This document shows, piece by piece, positions 54,700 through 64,000 of a stretch of DNA of 64,000 bases. The DNA comes from Maylandia zebra (Eukaryota > Chordata > Actinopteri > Cichliformes > Cichlidae). Below the pieces are notes generated by a model. The model ran no database searches. It was not told where the DNA came from and saw nothing but the letters and a program-made list of their open reading frames with translations. Within the stretch, counting starts at the first letter, position 1. Each line of letters starts with the position of its first letter. The DNA lies in NCBI RefSeq assembly GCF_041146795.1, contig NC_135167.1, forward strand, positions 28,427,454 through 28,491,453. Direction: 5' to 3'. Both the position numbers and the translations under genes were made by a program.

Positions 54700-55395
54700 A
54701 CATCGGCTGTTTTTTCAGTCATTTTCAGGCCAGTCCTTGTACCTGACCATGTTTTTGTTTGTTTGTTTAAGTTGTTTAACAGTGATCTAGGAATCATTCA
54801 AGCATAAAAAAGACTGTAACAGACAACTTAATTCCTAAAAAGCTGATCCAGAATATGAGAGATGCATCTGGCCTTTCAGTTGTGACCAGGGAGACTAGAT
54901 GGAGGTATGCCAAATGACACAAGATCAAATCAGTAGTACCAGGTCTTATGGACTGAGGAAACAAATTTGACACTTTTGGTTCAAATCATCACTGTATACA
55001 GAGAAGGCAAGGAGTCCAACAATGAGTGTCTATAGCCATTCGTAGGCTGTGGTTTAAGACTGCATTTCAGCCTGTGATATATGGGATCCTGTCAAAATCA
55101 ATACACTCAAGAACCAAGAAAAATCAGATTTTGAGCTACTATCTGGAAAGCATCTGATTGCCAATAGCTTAATTTTTAAATAGATCCCAAACACATGGCC
55201 AATCCAGTAAAAGCATACCTAGATAGAAAAACAGCACCACTAGTCATGGATTGGCCTCACCAGATCCTGGACCTTAACTTTACTTAAGTAGCACGGAATC
55301 ATCTTGCCAGAGAACAGAGCGAAGCTGTTTCCAAAAAACAGCTTCAAAATGCCTGAAGAATTCAGGCTGTGTTGACGAATTAAGGTGATCATACC
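54700..55395 (+). mobile_element. Tc1-like transposon remnant
   Basis: Plus-strand pieces of transposase coding DNA are visible: GGGATCCTGTCAAAATC near 55083, ATGGATTGGCCTCACCAGATCCTGGACCTTAAC near 55240 in two parts (WP..DLN, the Tc1 catalytic context), and TTCAGGCTGTGTTGA near the 3' end. It carries the same TTTTTCAGTCATTTTCAG stretch as the relic in slc24a5 intron 7. It is heavily decayed. Confidence 0.6.
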
Positions 55396-55960
55396 ATATC
55401 ATTTAAAATCTGTCAGACAATGCTCAGGATTTTTTACGAGTCTGTTGTGGTCAGTACCATCCTCTATGCTATTGTGGTCAATACCACCCTGCTATTGTGG
55501 TCAGTCGCAGATGCCAATCGACTCAATAAAACTGATCCGAAACGCCAGTAGTGTTGTGAGGATGGAGCTGGACTCCCTTAAGGTGGTGTCAGAGAGGCGG
55601 GTGTTGTCCAAGATAAGGACAATGGTGGATAATACCTCCCACCTTCGCCATGACATGCTGGCCAGTCACAGGAGAATATTCAGTGAAAGACTGAAATTAC
55701 CCAAATGCACCAAAGAACGATGCAAGAAATCAATCCTGTACGGTGGCCCCTAGAGACAAAGCATGTACAAACTCTCTAGGGGCCACAGTAATCCTGCCCA
55801 TCTAATGCACACTACACAGTGCAATAGTTAGACTCTTTTGCACATGCTCTTTTTACATTATTAAATTTAGTTCAGTTTGTTACTGTTATTGTCTTACAGC
55901 AAATGTAACGACATTATTTCCTTGGCGATTAATAAAATATTTTGATTCTGATTTAAATCG
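55396..55960 (+). mobile_element. LINE 3' end fragment (third LINE relic)
   Basis: A plus-strand frame reads IDSIKLIRNASSVVRMELDS, LKVVSERRVLSKIRTMVDN and FSERLKLPKCTKERCKKS, resembling the C-terminal part of a common teleost LINE protein (SVEVVSERRML, FSHRL, PKCTKERYRRSF). The tail ends CTTGGCGATTAATAAAATAT and TGATTCTGATT, typical of these elements. Confidence 0.7.
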
Positions 55961-56159
55961 TGATACCAGCACGTTCAGATGCTATGACGGCATGTAGGGG
56001 TCATGCTGTGGCATATGGAGTAGGAGATGTCCTGCTCTTTGGAGATGACTGCACAGCATTTTGGGTATGATGCAGCAGCGTTTGGGGATAATGCCAAATC
56101 TCGGTGCTGATGCCACGATTTGAACTAGCCCAGCTGCTGTGACAGCAAATTAAATTTAT

Positions 56160-56580
56160 ATTTAAAAACATAGGCAAGGCAAGGCAAGGCAAGTTTATTT
56201 GTATAGCACAATTCAACAACAAGGTGATTCAAAGTGCTTTACAGAGACATTAGAAACAAGAACAAATAAAAAGCATGATTTAAAATTGATTAAAACAAGC
56301 AAATAAACTAACTAACTAATTAACAAACAAACAAACAAACAAACAACAGTATATAAAATCAAAACAGATAAAATCAGAACAGTAGATAAAATCAGTAGTT
56401 AAATGTAAGTTTTGAAATTTAAGCTTAAAGTGTGGATTTGGTGCTTTATTCAAATGCAGCTGAGAACAGGTGAGTCTTCAACCTGGATTTAAATAAACTG
56501 AGTGTTTCAGCTGATCTGAGGCTTTCTGGGAGTTTGTTCCAGATATAAGGAGCATAAAAGCTGAAAAACATACCCTATCA
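56160..56580 (-). repeat. Interspersed repeat with (AGGCA)n end
   Basis: It begins with about four AGGCA units, followed by AGTTTATTTGTATAGCAC and TTCAAAGTGCTTTACA, the inverted tail of a widespread teleost repeat, and runs through GTGAGTCTTCAACCTGG and GTTTGTTCCAGATATAAGG. Class (LINE tail or SINE) is not resolved. Confidence 0.55.
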
Positions 56581-56767
56581 ACCAGAACTGGGTTGCGAGT
56601 CGATACGACGAAGAGTATATAAATCGTGTTTCGTTTCTTGGTTCTAGCCTATCAAATCGTTTGCGTACTTTATACGCTGCTGAAGCTTAGAGCTGCTCCG
56701 AGACACGGGGGGGGGAGTGCGGCGTTCGTGAACCTGAGAAACCTGCAAAACGAAATTATTAACAGTA

Positions 56768-56934
56768 TGGCCCGAATACTGCTGAAGGACTTTCAACTAT
56801 GCTCGCGGGTTTTTAACGCTGCTCCGCGTTTCTTGGGGAAAGAACTGCACTTTCAAATGACAACTAAAAATAAAGGCAAGCAAGAAATTACGAGCGATAA
56901 CACCACCATGACCGACACGCCAGGAAGTGCTTAG
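56768..56934 (+). other. dut: Candidate alternative first exon of dut (mitochondrial isoform?)
   Basis: A frame starting at 56768 encodes MARILLKDFQLCSRVFNAAP then RFLGKELHF, a basic amphipathic start typical of mitochondrial presequences, and ends TMTDTPGSA before a stop. A possible donor in GGA-A/GTGCTT (weak) would join, in phase, to a cryptic acceptor CTTCTGCAG inside dut exon 1 (57383-57391) and give DTPG-I-SPSKR, like the ETPAISPSKR junction of human mitochondrial dUTPase. The donor is poor and the case rests on position and resemblance. Confidence 0.3.
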
Positions 56935-57125
56935 TGGCATTAGCTTTGCTAGCCTGCCTAGCGTTTTGTAACTGTCTGCTTTGGTTTGGTCATGTTCTTT
57001 TCTTTCTTGTTTGTCGTGTTCGAACCACGTAAGCGAAACAGTCATTCTGCTTTGTTCGGATATATAATGTATAAGGCTTATGTCAACGATTTCCTTTTTG
57101 TTTTTGTAGGCTGATATATTTTTCC

Positions 57126-57134
57126 ACCGGAAGT
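57126..57134 (+). promoter_or_regulatory. dut: ETS site in the dut promoter
   Basis: ACCGGAAGT is the exact consensus of GABP/ELK-type ETS factors. It lies 23 bases upstream of the TCTCGCGAGA palindrome. Confidence 0.6.
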
Positions 57135-57156
57135 TCGAAATATTTATATTAGTAAC

Positions 57157-57166
57157 TCTCGCGAGA
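57157..57166. promoter_or_regulatory. dut: TCTCGCGAGA palindromic promoter element
   Basis: A perfect copy of the CGCG element that marks many vertebrate housekeeping CpG promoters and is recognised by BANP. It lies 191 bases before the dut ATG. Confidence 0.7.
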
Positions 57167-57194
57167 AAACTCACGTTAACTACTTTGACTGAAC

Positions 57195-57201
57195 GCGGGA
57201 A
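57195..57201 (-). promoter_or_regulatory. dut: E2F-like site in the dut promoter
   Basis: GCGGGAA is the reverse complement of TTCCCGC, an E2F core. dUTPase is an S-phase gene under E2F control in mammals. It lies about 160 bases before the ATG. Confidence 0.5.
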
Positions 57202-57356
57202 TCTCATACAAATAATCTCGCAGACCCGGGAACACACTGAAGCAGATTGTTGGTGGAAGTTTGTAGTGTCGTCCTTTAATTATCAATTACTTAGTTTTTA
57301 GTAGGTTTTAATTTTTTATTGTACTGTAGGTTTTTAATTGTGCATACTTTGCCAAC

Positions 57357-59215
57357 ATGCCCGTCCTAGAAGTCACAGATGCTTCTGCAGTTTCTCCATC
57401 AAAGAGAACAAAGACAGAAACAAACCCTGCAGAGGAAAGACCTGTCCTCAAATTTGCAAAACTTTCTGAACATGCTACGACCCCGACCAGAGGCTCAGCT
57501 AAAGCAGCAGGTTATGACCTCTACAGGTTAGTAACTCTTTAAACTGAAATTGTTAGGTTAGGTTCACTAGATGCCTAATTTGTGACTGTTGATGTGTGTG
57601 CATGTATATTTAAGTCTGATTGTACCTTTAACTTAAAGTATTATTTTAAAAATGCAGATACGCTTACCTTTACTGTCTTTACTTAACAGTGCGTATAATT
57701 ACTCCATTCCTCCTATGGATAAGGCCATTGTAAAGACAGACATTCAGATAGCAGTTCCACATGGCTACTATGGGAGAGTTGGTGAGTGTCTCTCTGCTAT
57801 TCAATTTTTATTTGTTTTTGGGGTTTTTTAATTTTATTTTATTTGAGTTATCTGTTGTGTGAACTCGTGTTAGTCTTTCCTGTTTGTGCACCAGTTGTAA
57901 AACACCAGGTCGCCTGTAACTGTCTTCTTGTGGTTTTTCCCTCCCCAGCACCAAGATCTGGACTGGCAGCAAAACACTTCATTGATGTTGGTGGTGAGCT
58001 AGCTAGCTATCTGACCTAATCATTGCAAGTTAACCCCAGTAGTGTACAGACATGACATTTTAATTTGTGTTATGTGTCGCATGTTCTCCTCAGCTGGAGT
58101 TGTAGATGAGGACTACAGAGGAAATGTTGGTGTTGTGCTGTTCAACTTTGGCAAAGAGACGTTTGAAGGTGAGTTATGGTGACAATAATGTATATTGTCA
58201 GTCTTTCATAACCACAGTAACCAATGAAAGTAATCAGATTAGGGGATGATATCCATGCGCTCCGCTTAATATAGATGCAGTATGGTACGAAAGTAGACTT
58301 GGATACTTTAAAAGAATGATGCAATTATCAGCTATTATTTATCAGTAAAATTTGTGATTTAAAAAAAAAAAAAAAAAAGAATTGGTATTTGTGTGAAAGA
58401 CTATTTAAGCTATTGGCTTCACTTTGAAGACCAAAAAAAGGTCTAAAAGTGATCTGAGAATGATAAATTGAGCTTCACATATATTGCTTATATTTCATTT
58501 AAGACAAAAAATAAATAATATTTTTACTGTTGACACTTTTCAGCCTATTGGAGCTTAATAATGAAAGTATACACATAAACGCTTGATATGAATACTTTTA
58601 TCAATCAGTCAGATTTAAAGGTTATCTCATCTGCTTCCTTTTAACCTTACAGTGAAAAAGGGCGACAGAGTTGCTCAGCTGGTGTGTGAGAAGATCTGCT
58701 ACCCAGATCTGGTGGAGCAAGAGGTAAATTCAAAGTTGAGTTTATTGGGTAGATCTAATTAAAACCGGTGCAACATAGATGGTCATGAAAAGATGCGAAG
58801 CTTCAGCTGTGTGGCTATTAGAAGCTGCCATTTTTGGTTGCTCTTGAATTATTATAGGCTATTCTACTTAAAGATGTCTAGGCTTATGTCTGTGAAACAA
58901 AATGAACGTGAACAGCACTACAAGTGACACAGAAATTGTCATGAAGCTGAATCTCATCCTCTGAGTTTCAGAACCCGAAAATTAGTCTTCTTTAAGGTTG
59001 CTTAAAGAAGTCGCTTTGTGTTCAGAGTAGGAAAAAGAAAACTATGTAGAAATAATAAAGGTTTAATAATGCATTTGTTTTCTTGTGTATTTCTTCAGAT
59101 TAGTTTTAGTCTTTAAATCCAAGTGTTTGCCTTTATTTATTTATCTTTTCTGTTTTAGACACTCGATGAAACAGGCCGTGGCGCTGGAGGTTTTGGATCA
59201 ACTGGAACCAACTGA
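57357..59215 (+). CDS. dut: dUTP diphosphatase (dUTPase), nuclear form
   Basis: Six coding exons, 57357-57526, 57690-57781, 57949-57993, 58094-58168, 58653-58723 and 59159-59215, join in frame to 169 residues. The enzyme hydrolyses dUTP to dUMP and pyrophosphate, keeping uracil out of DNA and feeding dTMP synthesis; it acts as a homotrimer. All five trimeric dUTPase motifs are present: AGYDLYS (51-57), PRSGLA (89-94), [17 protein letters not shown] with the catalytic Asp and Tyr (104-120), KGDRVAQL (130-137) and the C-terminal [10 protein letters not shown] (158-167). The N-terminus contains SPSKRTK, matching the cyclin-dependent kinase site and nuclear signal of human nuclear DUT. An alternative upstream exon may give a mitochondrial form. 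The promoter carries ETS, CGCG-palindrome and E2F motifs. The poly(A) signal is at 59267-59272. The gene converges on fbn1. Confidence 0.97.
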
Positions 59216-59266
59216 AACCCTCATGTGTTTTTAAAATATGTTAGTCTTAACTTTGATAAAATAAGA

Positions 59267-59272
59267 AATAAA
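59267..59272 (+). other. dut: Poly(A) signal of dut
   Basis: AATAAA lies 52 bases after the dut stop codon. Confidence 0.85.
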
Positions 59273-59582
59273 GTTTTGTTTTATATTTGAGTCTAGAGTT
59301 TTGCTGGGACTTAAAACCATGCGTTCCTAGTAAAAGTTCACTAAAGTTATAAATTCTCAACAAAGCTATTCTTCCATATGGCCACATGGGGGCAGTCATA
59401 CACAAGAATGTAATCTGCTCTAACTATTTCATCCGCCAGAGACTTGGTAACTTCCCTTTACTTAATACAGACGTGTGCAGAAAGAGGACATATAGGTGCC
59501 TGCTCAACTTGGTTACAATGGTAATACAATTCAGATAAAGGGGGGGAAACACAGCAGTGAGTACATGTACTCCAAAAATGTT

Positions 59583-60781
59583 TTTATTGTGAATTTACAT
59601 CTAAACCCTCACTGATGTGTACATGGAACACAGACTGGTGTCAGGCTGGTCCATTGCAATGCAGCACTGATTTTGACTTGTGAGAGAATATGTGGCCATG
59701 AAGACCTCAGTGCATAATCATGAAGGCCCAGGTTTGGCATCATCAATGTGTTTTGTGTGTGCGTTTGTGTGTGTGTCTGTATGTATACACAGTTTACAAA
59801 GGAAGTAGTTGGTCATTATAAGCACCATTACAACCCCTTCCCCTCTATTCCAGGGGCTTCCTCTAGTTTACAAAAGCTTCATAGATTAAAAGTGGCATTG
59901 ATTATTACAGTATAAACACAATTTACATGTAGTATAGAGGAGAGCAGGCAGGCTATGAAGCTAGCTGTTACTGTTGCAAAGACACGAAACCTTCAGAAAG
60001 GCCAATGGGATTGTGCCTTGTTCACTACTGAGTGCATTCAAAAGTCTATGTGGATGTGTTGCTAGCACCAGTAAATATGAATTATTCTAGTCAGTAGGAA
60101 AATGGAAAAGCATAGTTCAAAAATACGCGGTAGGAGTTGTTCAACCTCCGACATAGCTACATCTCAATAGTCCACAATGGGTTCCTCTCCTCTCCTAAGC
60201 CTTATTTGGGGAAACAAAGAAATGTGTGTATCCAGGTTTGATAGTCATTTACCTGAGGGGAGGAAATGAATTTATTTCAGACTATTGGGACTCGCCTCTT
60301 TCTTTTTATCCCCCCGCCACTTAAGCTGAGTTCTAAGAAAACAAACAAACTTGGCCCTTAGAGCTTTCTGCAGTCCACAAGCCCTTCAATGCGGCATCCG
60401 ATTCCACATATCATTATACAAGATTAAACCATACAATTACAAACCCTATCCACACCCTCTAGTGCTTTAAACGCAGCTGGAGTGGTGTGTCGGGGTGATA
60501 TGCTTTTTATTTCGACTGGAATCTTTCACACCTTCGGTGGATACTTTCCACAGAAATTGTACCTATGATATGCAGAATCATCTTTGGTGATCAAATGACA
60601 CAGAACAGTCCATCCCCCCCACCCCCGTCTTGTCTCTTTGGTGGCGAGCCCTTAGAGTGAGTAGACGTTAACCCTTAGCTGCTGAACCAGAGTCAGAAAT
60701 GTTTGGCCTTTTTCAGGAGGGACTGTGAGCTTGACACTGGATTAGCAGCTGCTGGCAACATCCGCCTCAGTCTTGTGATGG
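59583..60781 (-). other. fbn1: Probable 3' UTR of fbn1
   Basis: The 1.2 kb between the fbn1 stop codon and a minus-strand AATAAA at 59583-59588 has no coding exon. It is taken as the fbn1 3' UTR, since fibrillin messages have long ones. The dut and fbn1 poly(A) signals are about 310 bases apart. Confidence 0.55.
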
Positions 60782-62865
60782 TTAATGGAGCATGATCTGC
60801 ACCCTCATCTTCAGTATGTCTCCCAGCTGTCCTGTGAGGTAGTCTTTATCATGTTGGTCCTCCAGTTCAGCCAGCTCCTTCTTCCTGTAGAGGGGCATAC
60901 TGCTGATCTGAAGGTAGTATGCGCCTGGCACGAGGCCCTTCTTCTTGCTCAAGTGCAGGTAGCTGACACCCTCCCTCTGGTTGATTTTGAAGTAGCCTTC
61001 CTCATTCCCGTAGTCGATGCTGTAACGCACATGGTCGCTCAGTGTGCTTAAGGCCGGGGTAAACTCGAGGATGTGGTCGCGGTTACTCAGGTCACTGATG
61101 TTCAGGTGGAACTGGAGAGTGTCTTCGATGTCCACACTGGCCAGGCTGACCGCCTCTGTCTCAGTTAGCTGCAAAGAGAAAATGTGGTCTGGCTGAGTTT
61201 AGAGGCTAAAGATGTCCAATAGTAAAGTTGTGTGCAAACACAGCAGAGTGAATCAGTGTTAATTAAAGTCTGACTAGACGCTGGAGACATTATGAAAAAA
61301 AAAGAGACTTGTAATCAGTTGGTAGATCTGTCATTTAATACTGATTTTCACAAAGTTGTTCCTTTTTTTACATGAAGGTTTTGGTCCCATTTCTGTTACA
61401 AGGCCTTTCCCTGCTATAGAGGGGAAAACTCTTTGTAAGAAATCAGGGACCTTCATTTATTTATTTTATTAAGACTTAAAGTAGTGAAATATAAACGTAG
61501 TGTCTCTTATAGAATCCATCAACTTTCAAAACCTTCAATTTCTCTTAAAAAAATACAGGGGACAGTGGGCTTCATACATACCTGCATGTCTTCCAGAGGA
61601 TTTTCCTGTGTTGAGTTAATGCTGCGACGTTTGCGTCCCTTCTTGGGATAGCCATTGATTTTACATTCGTAGCAGGCCTCGGGTGAGAGGGAATTATCCT
61701 CCATTTCACTTCCCTGTCCAGGACTTGTGAAGCCCAAACCTGTGACGCAGTGTCTGAAAGCAAAAGTAAAGCCATCAGTAACCTATAAACACAGAGGAAA
61801 CGTTACCACCGCATTCGCTCGTTTACTTACCCTTGTCCTGCACGGAAGTACCCAGGTGGACATCCACATAAGTAGCCTCCATCCGTGTTTGAACAGCCAA
61901 ACTTGCATGGGTTCTGGCTCGTGGAGCACTCGTTGATGTCCGTGCAGCCTCCGCTGGTCTGCTCGTAGTTAAAGCCGGTGGGGCAAAGGCAACGGAAACT
62001 CCCCAGGGTGTTGTGGCACGACGCTCCCCCGCAGATCTGGCTGTTCAGGCACTCGTTCTCATCTGGGTCACAGGAAGTTGACGGGAAGTAAACAAACATG
62101 GGGTCATTCCAGTTAAAAGAGACAAACAATACTGGGAAAGCCTGCAATGAATGTCGTAAATATGTGCAGACATTCAAACTAAAATTAGAGATTTAACTAA
62201 CCACCACTTGTTTATTCGGCGGTGCACACATCAGGACACACACAGTACATATAATTGCTTTCTCGATAACTTAGCTATTCCTACTTATTTTACATACCAA
62301 ATGCATTTTTGATGTTACCCTACCTTTTATTTGATTTTTTACCTACTTCAATCGTTCATTAGCACTAACACAATAAATTGAGAAGATTTTCTAATAAAAT
62401 AGACTCTATTGGAGAACTTCAAGGCTATATGGTTGATATTTTAGCAACCAATTCATGAGGATGTTCCAAAATGAAAGAATTGTTATATTTGCTGTCAAAG
62501 AGGACAGCGGTATAACTTACCAACACACTGATTCCACTGATAGTGCTGCAGGTAGCCTTGGGGACAGCTGCACCTGTATCCACCTACTAAGTTCTGACAG
62601 CCATGCTGGCATCTGTGATTGCCGTCACACTCATCCATATCTGTCAAACGCACACACACACACAACACAAAATTACTCAGAGTCTTTTCCTGTGATTAAT
62701 CAGCTGATGCTGGGTTGGAACAAATTGTTTTTAGACCTTCGCAGGTTTGTCCGCTAGGATCTAATGAGAATCCCCGCTGGCAATCGCAATTGAAGCTGCC
62801 TGGCGTGTTCTGGCAGACGCCACTGGAGCCGCACAGATTGGGGTCTGTTGCGCATTCATTGTTGT
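60782..62865 (-). CDS. fbn1: Fibrillin-1, last five exons (partial; 5' part beyond the window)
   Basis: Exons in transcript order: 62865-62737, 62640-62521, 62062-61831, 61753-61582, 61168-60782; all phases agree. Fibrillin-1 is a secreted glycoprotein that builds 10-nm microfibrils and stores TGF-beta. The first two exons each encode one calcium-binding EGF module ([20 protein letters not shown]..., [15 protein letters not shown]...) and the third encodes two ([13 protein letters not shown]..., [16 protein letters not shown]...). The fourth carries the tail linker with [18 protein letters not shown] and the furin site GRKRR. The last exon, with 14 residues from the fourth, encodes a 142-residue C-terminal propeptide equivalent to asprosin (human 140), ending [10 protein letters not shown]. 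The first donor (GTCTAA) is weak but needed for the frame. Neighbouring dut and slc12a1 favour fbn1 over fbn2. Confidence 0.93.
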
Positions 62866-64000
62866 CTGCATGGACAAAAAGGGAAGGTTCAGACAAGGGT
62901 AAAACTGGAAACATGGCATAAAGGCTCATTACCCTGATTTGGACTTGCTGAGTCAATAAAAATTCATTCACAGTTGGCACCGGCCTCTAAAAATAGGTCA
63001 GGTTACTGTAAACTCTTGGTACAAACTGTCTTGATGTCTGAAAGGGGTTCAAGAATAAAATCCCTAATCAGCTGAACGAAGATCAGATCAGAAGTGGCAA
63101 AAACAAATATTTAAATTTGAATTCCTGACCTTGGGAATAAAAGAAAAGCCAGCGCTCGTTAACAAGAGTTTTCGGGGGAAAAAATGTAGAAGTGGGTGTT
63201 TGAGAAACAGGTTTGATTGTTGTGATTGGAATCTGTGTAAATCTGAACACAACGTTGAAGTTCATGCTGGGAAACAGAGTAATCTCTAAATCTCAGCTTT
63301 TAAATGTGTTGTTATTTTTCACAGTTGGTTGAGATTTAGAAAGACTGCTAACACGTTTGCAGTTTAGCTTTCCATTTGAAGAAACAATCAGTGCGTGGGA
63401 CATAATGCTAAAGCATAGCAGGATAGTCTACTTTGTCCCCAGGCAACCCAACTATGGGTTTCAAAGCTGATTTAAAGTGGACACGTTATGATTTTCCTTA
63501 CTGGTGTCAGTGGATGTAAAGTATTACAGTTGTGGATTCATGCTAAACACGGGTAGAGATTCACATAATAAAATCTGTGCATGTACAAGCAAACCGCATG
63601 TTAGTAAATGCTCAAACTGTTTTATTTACTCTTGTTTCTGTAAGATGTCAAGGACATTGGATATTCTTAATTTGGTCGGTGATTATAGCAGACACACCCA
63701 CCCACTGTTTATGAGGGGCAGCCAATTACAGGAAAGATGGCTTAAAGGGAAAGGATCAAAATGGCTTGATTGAAAGAGGGGTCATTTAAAACAAAGATTG
63801 TGTCGACACGTGAAATGACACAAGCTAGTCTAGCAGAGTTGAAGAACAAAAAAAATGATGGTGCTGGACATGCACAAAATAGATGTGCTGGGGAGAGAAA
63901 AAGAGTAGCATCTATAATATGTCTGGAAACGGCCACTACTTTCCCCACTGAACAGCTTGTTTGATGAGCATCCACTTTATTGAATCACACATATGACTGA
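62866..64000 (-). other. fbn1: fbn1 intron running off the window
   Basis: This is the intron upstream of the first visible fbn1 exon. I found no further EGF- or TB-type exon before the window edge and no recognisable repeat. Confidence 0.6.

Noticed and set aside
56797-57237. 146-codon minus-strand frame across the dut promoter
   Set aside because: It runs through the ETS/CGCG/E2F promoter motifs and has no recognisable domain; a shadow frame.

Overview
This window is vertebrate nuclear DNA, almost certainly from a ray-finned (probably percomorph) fish. Genes are split by GT/AG introns, intergenic DNA is AT-rich, and teleost-type Tc1/mariner, hAT-like and piggyBac-like elements, LINE 3' ends and tRNA-derived SINEs are scattered through it. 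It contains no prokaryotic or phage system, CRISPR array, rRNA gene or tRNA gene.

From about 11.6 kb to the right edge the gene order is slc24a5 (+), myef2 (-), ctxn2 (+), slc12a1 (+), dut (+), fbn1 (-). From general knowledge this is the gene order of human chromosome 15q21.1, so this is an ancient conserved syntenic block. I rebuilt every coding exon by hand. Reading frames close exactly: slc24a5 9 exons/515 aa; myef2 17 exons/576 aa; ctxn2 1 exon/81 aa; slc12a1 26 exons/1042 aa; dut 6 exons/169 aa; fbn1 only the last five exons, the rest lying beyond position 64000. To the left, at 5.45-6.54 kb, lies an intronless RNF128/GRAIL-type PA-TM-RING ubiquitin ligase (-).

Layout: 1-5.4 kb, no supported gene (a SINE and a GATA microsatellite); 5.4-6.6 kb, RING ligase; 8.1-10.4 kb, decayed Tc1 element abutting a 5'-truncated L1-like LINE; 11.6-17.7 kb, slc24a5; 18.5-29.9 kb, myef2, whose introns hold an hAT-type MITE with intact 8-bp target-site duplication and a transposon-like repeat with a 0.4-kb tandem duplication; 30-35 kb, Tc1 and SINE relics; 35.6 kb, ctxn2; 40 kb, LINE tail; 41.9-52.6 kb, slc12a1 with two nested TTAA-flanked MITEs in intron 20; 54-56.6 kb, repeat cluster; 57.1-59.3 kb, dut and its promoter; 59.6-64 kb, fbn1 3' end.

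The genes do not form one pathway: melanosomal cation exchange (slc24a5), RNA binding (myef2), a small neuronal membrane protein (ctxn2), epithelial salt uptake (slc12a1), dUTP hydrolysis (dut) and microfibrils plus the asprosin peptide (fbn1). I found no wholly new system. The observations most worth checking are an 8-nt microexon inside RRM1 of myef2, a slc12a1 N-terminus lacking the usual SPAK docking motif and two of three regulatory threonines, a (TG)19 tract at a myef2 splice acceptor, nested piggyBac-like MITEs, and a candidate alternative first exon of dut.
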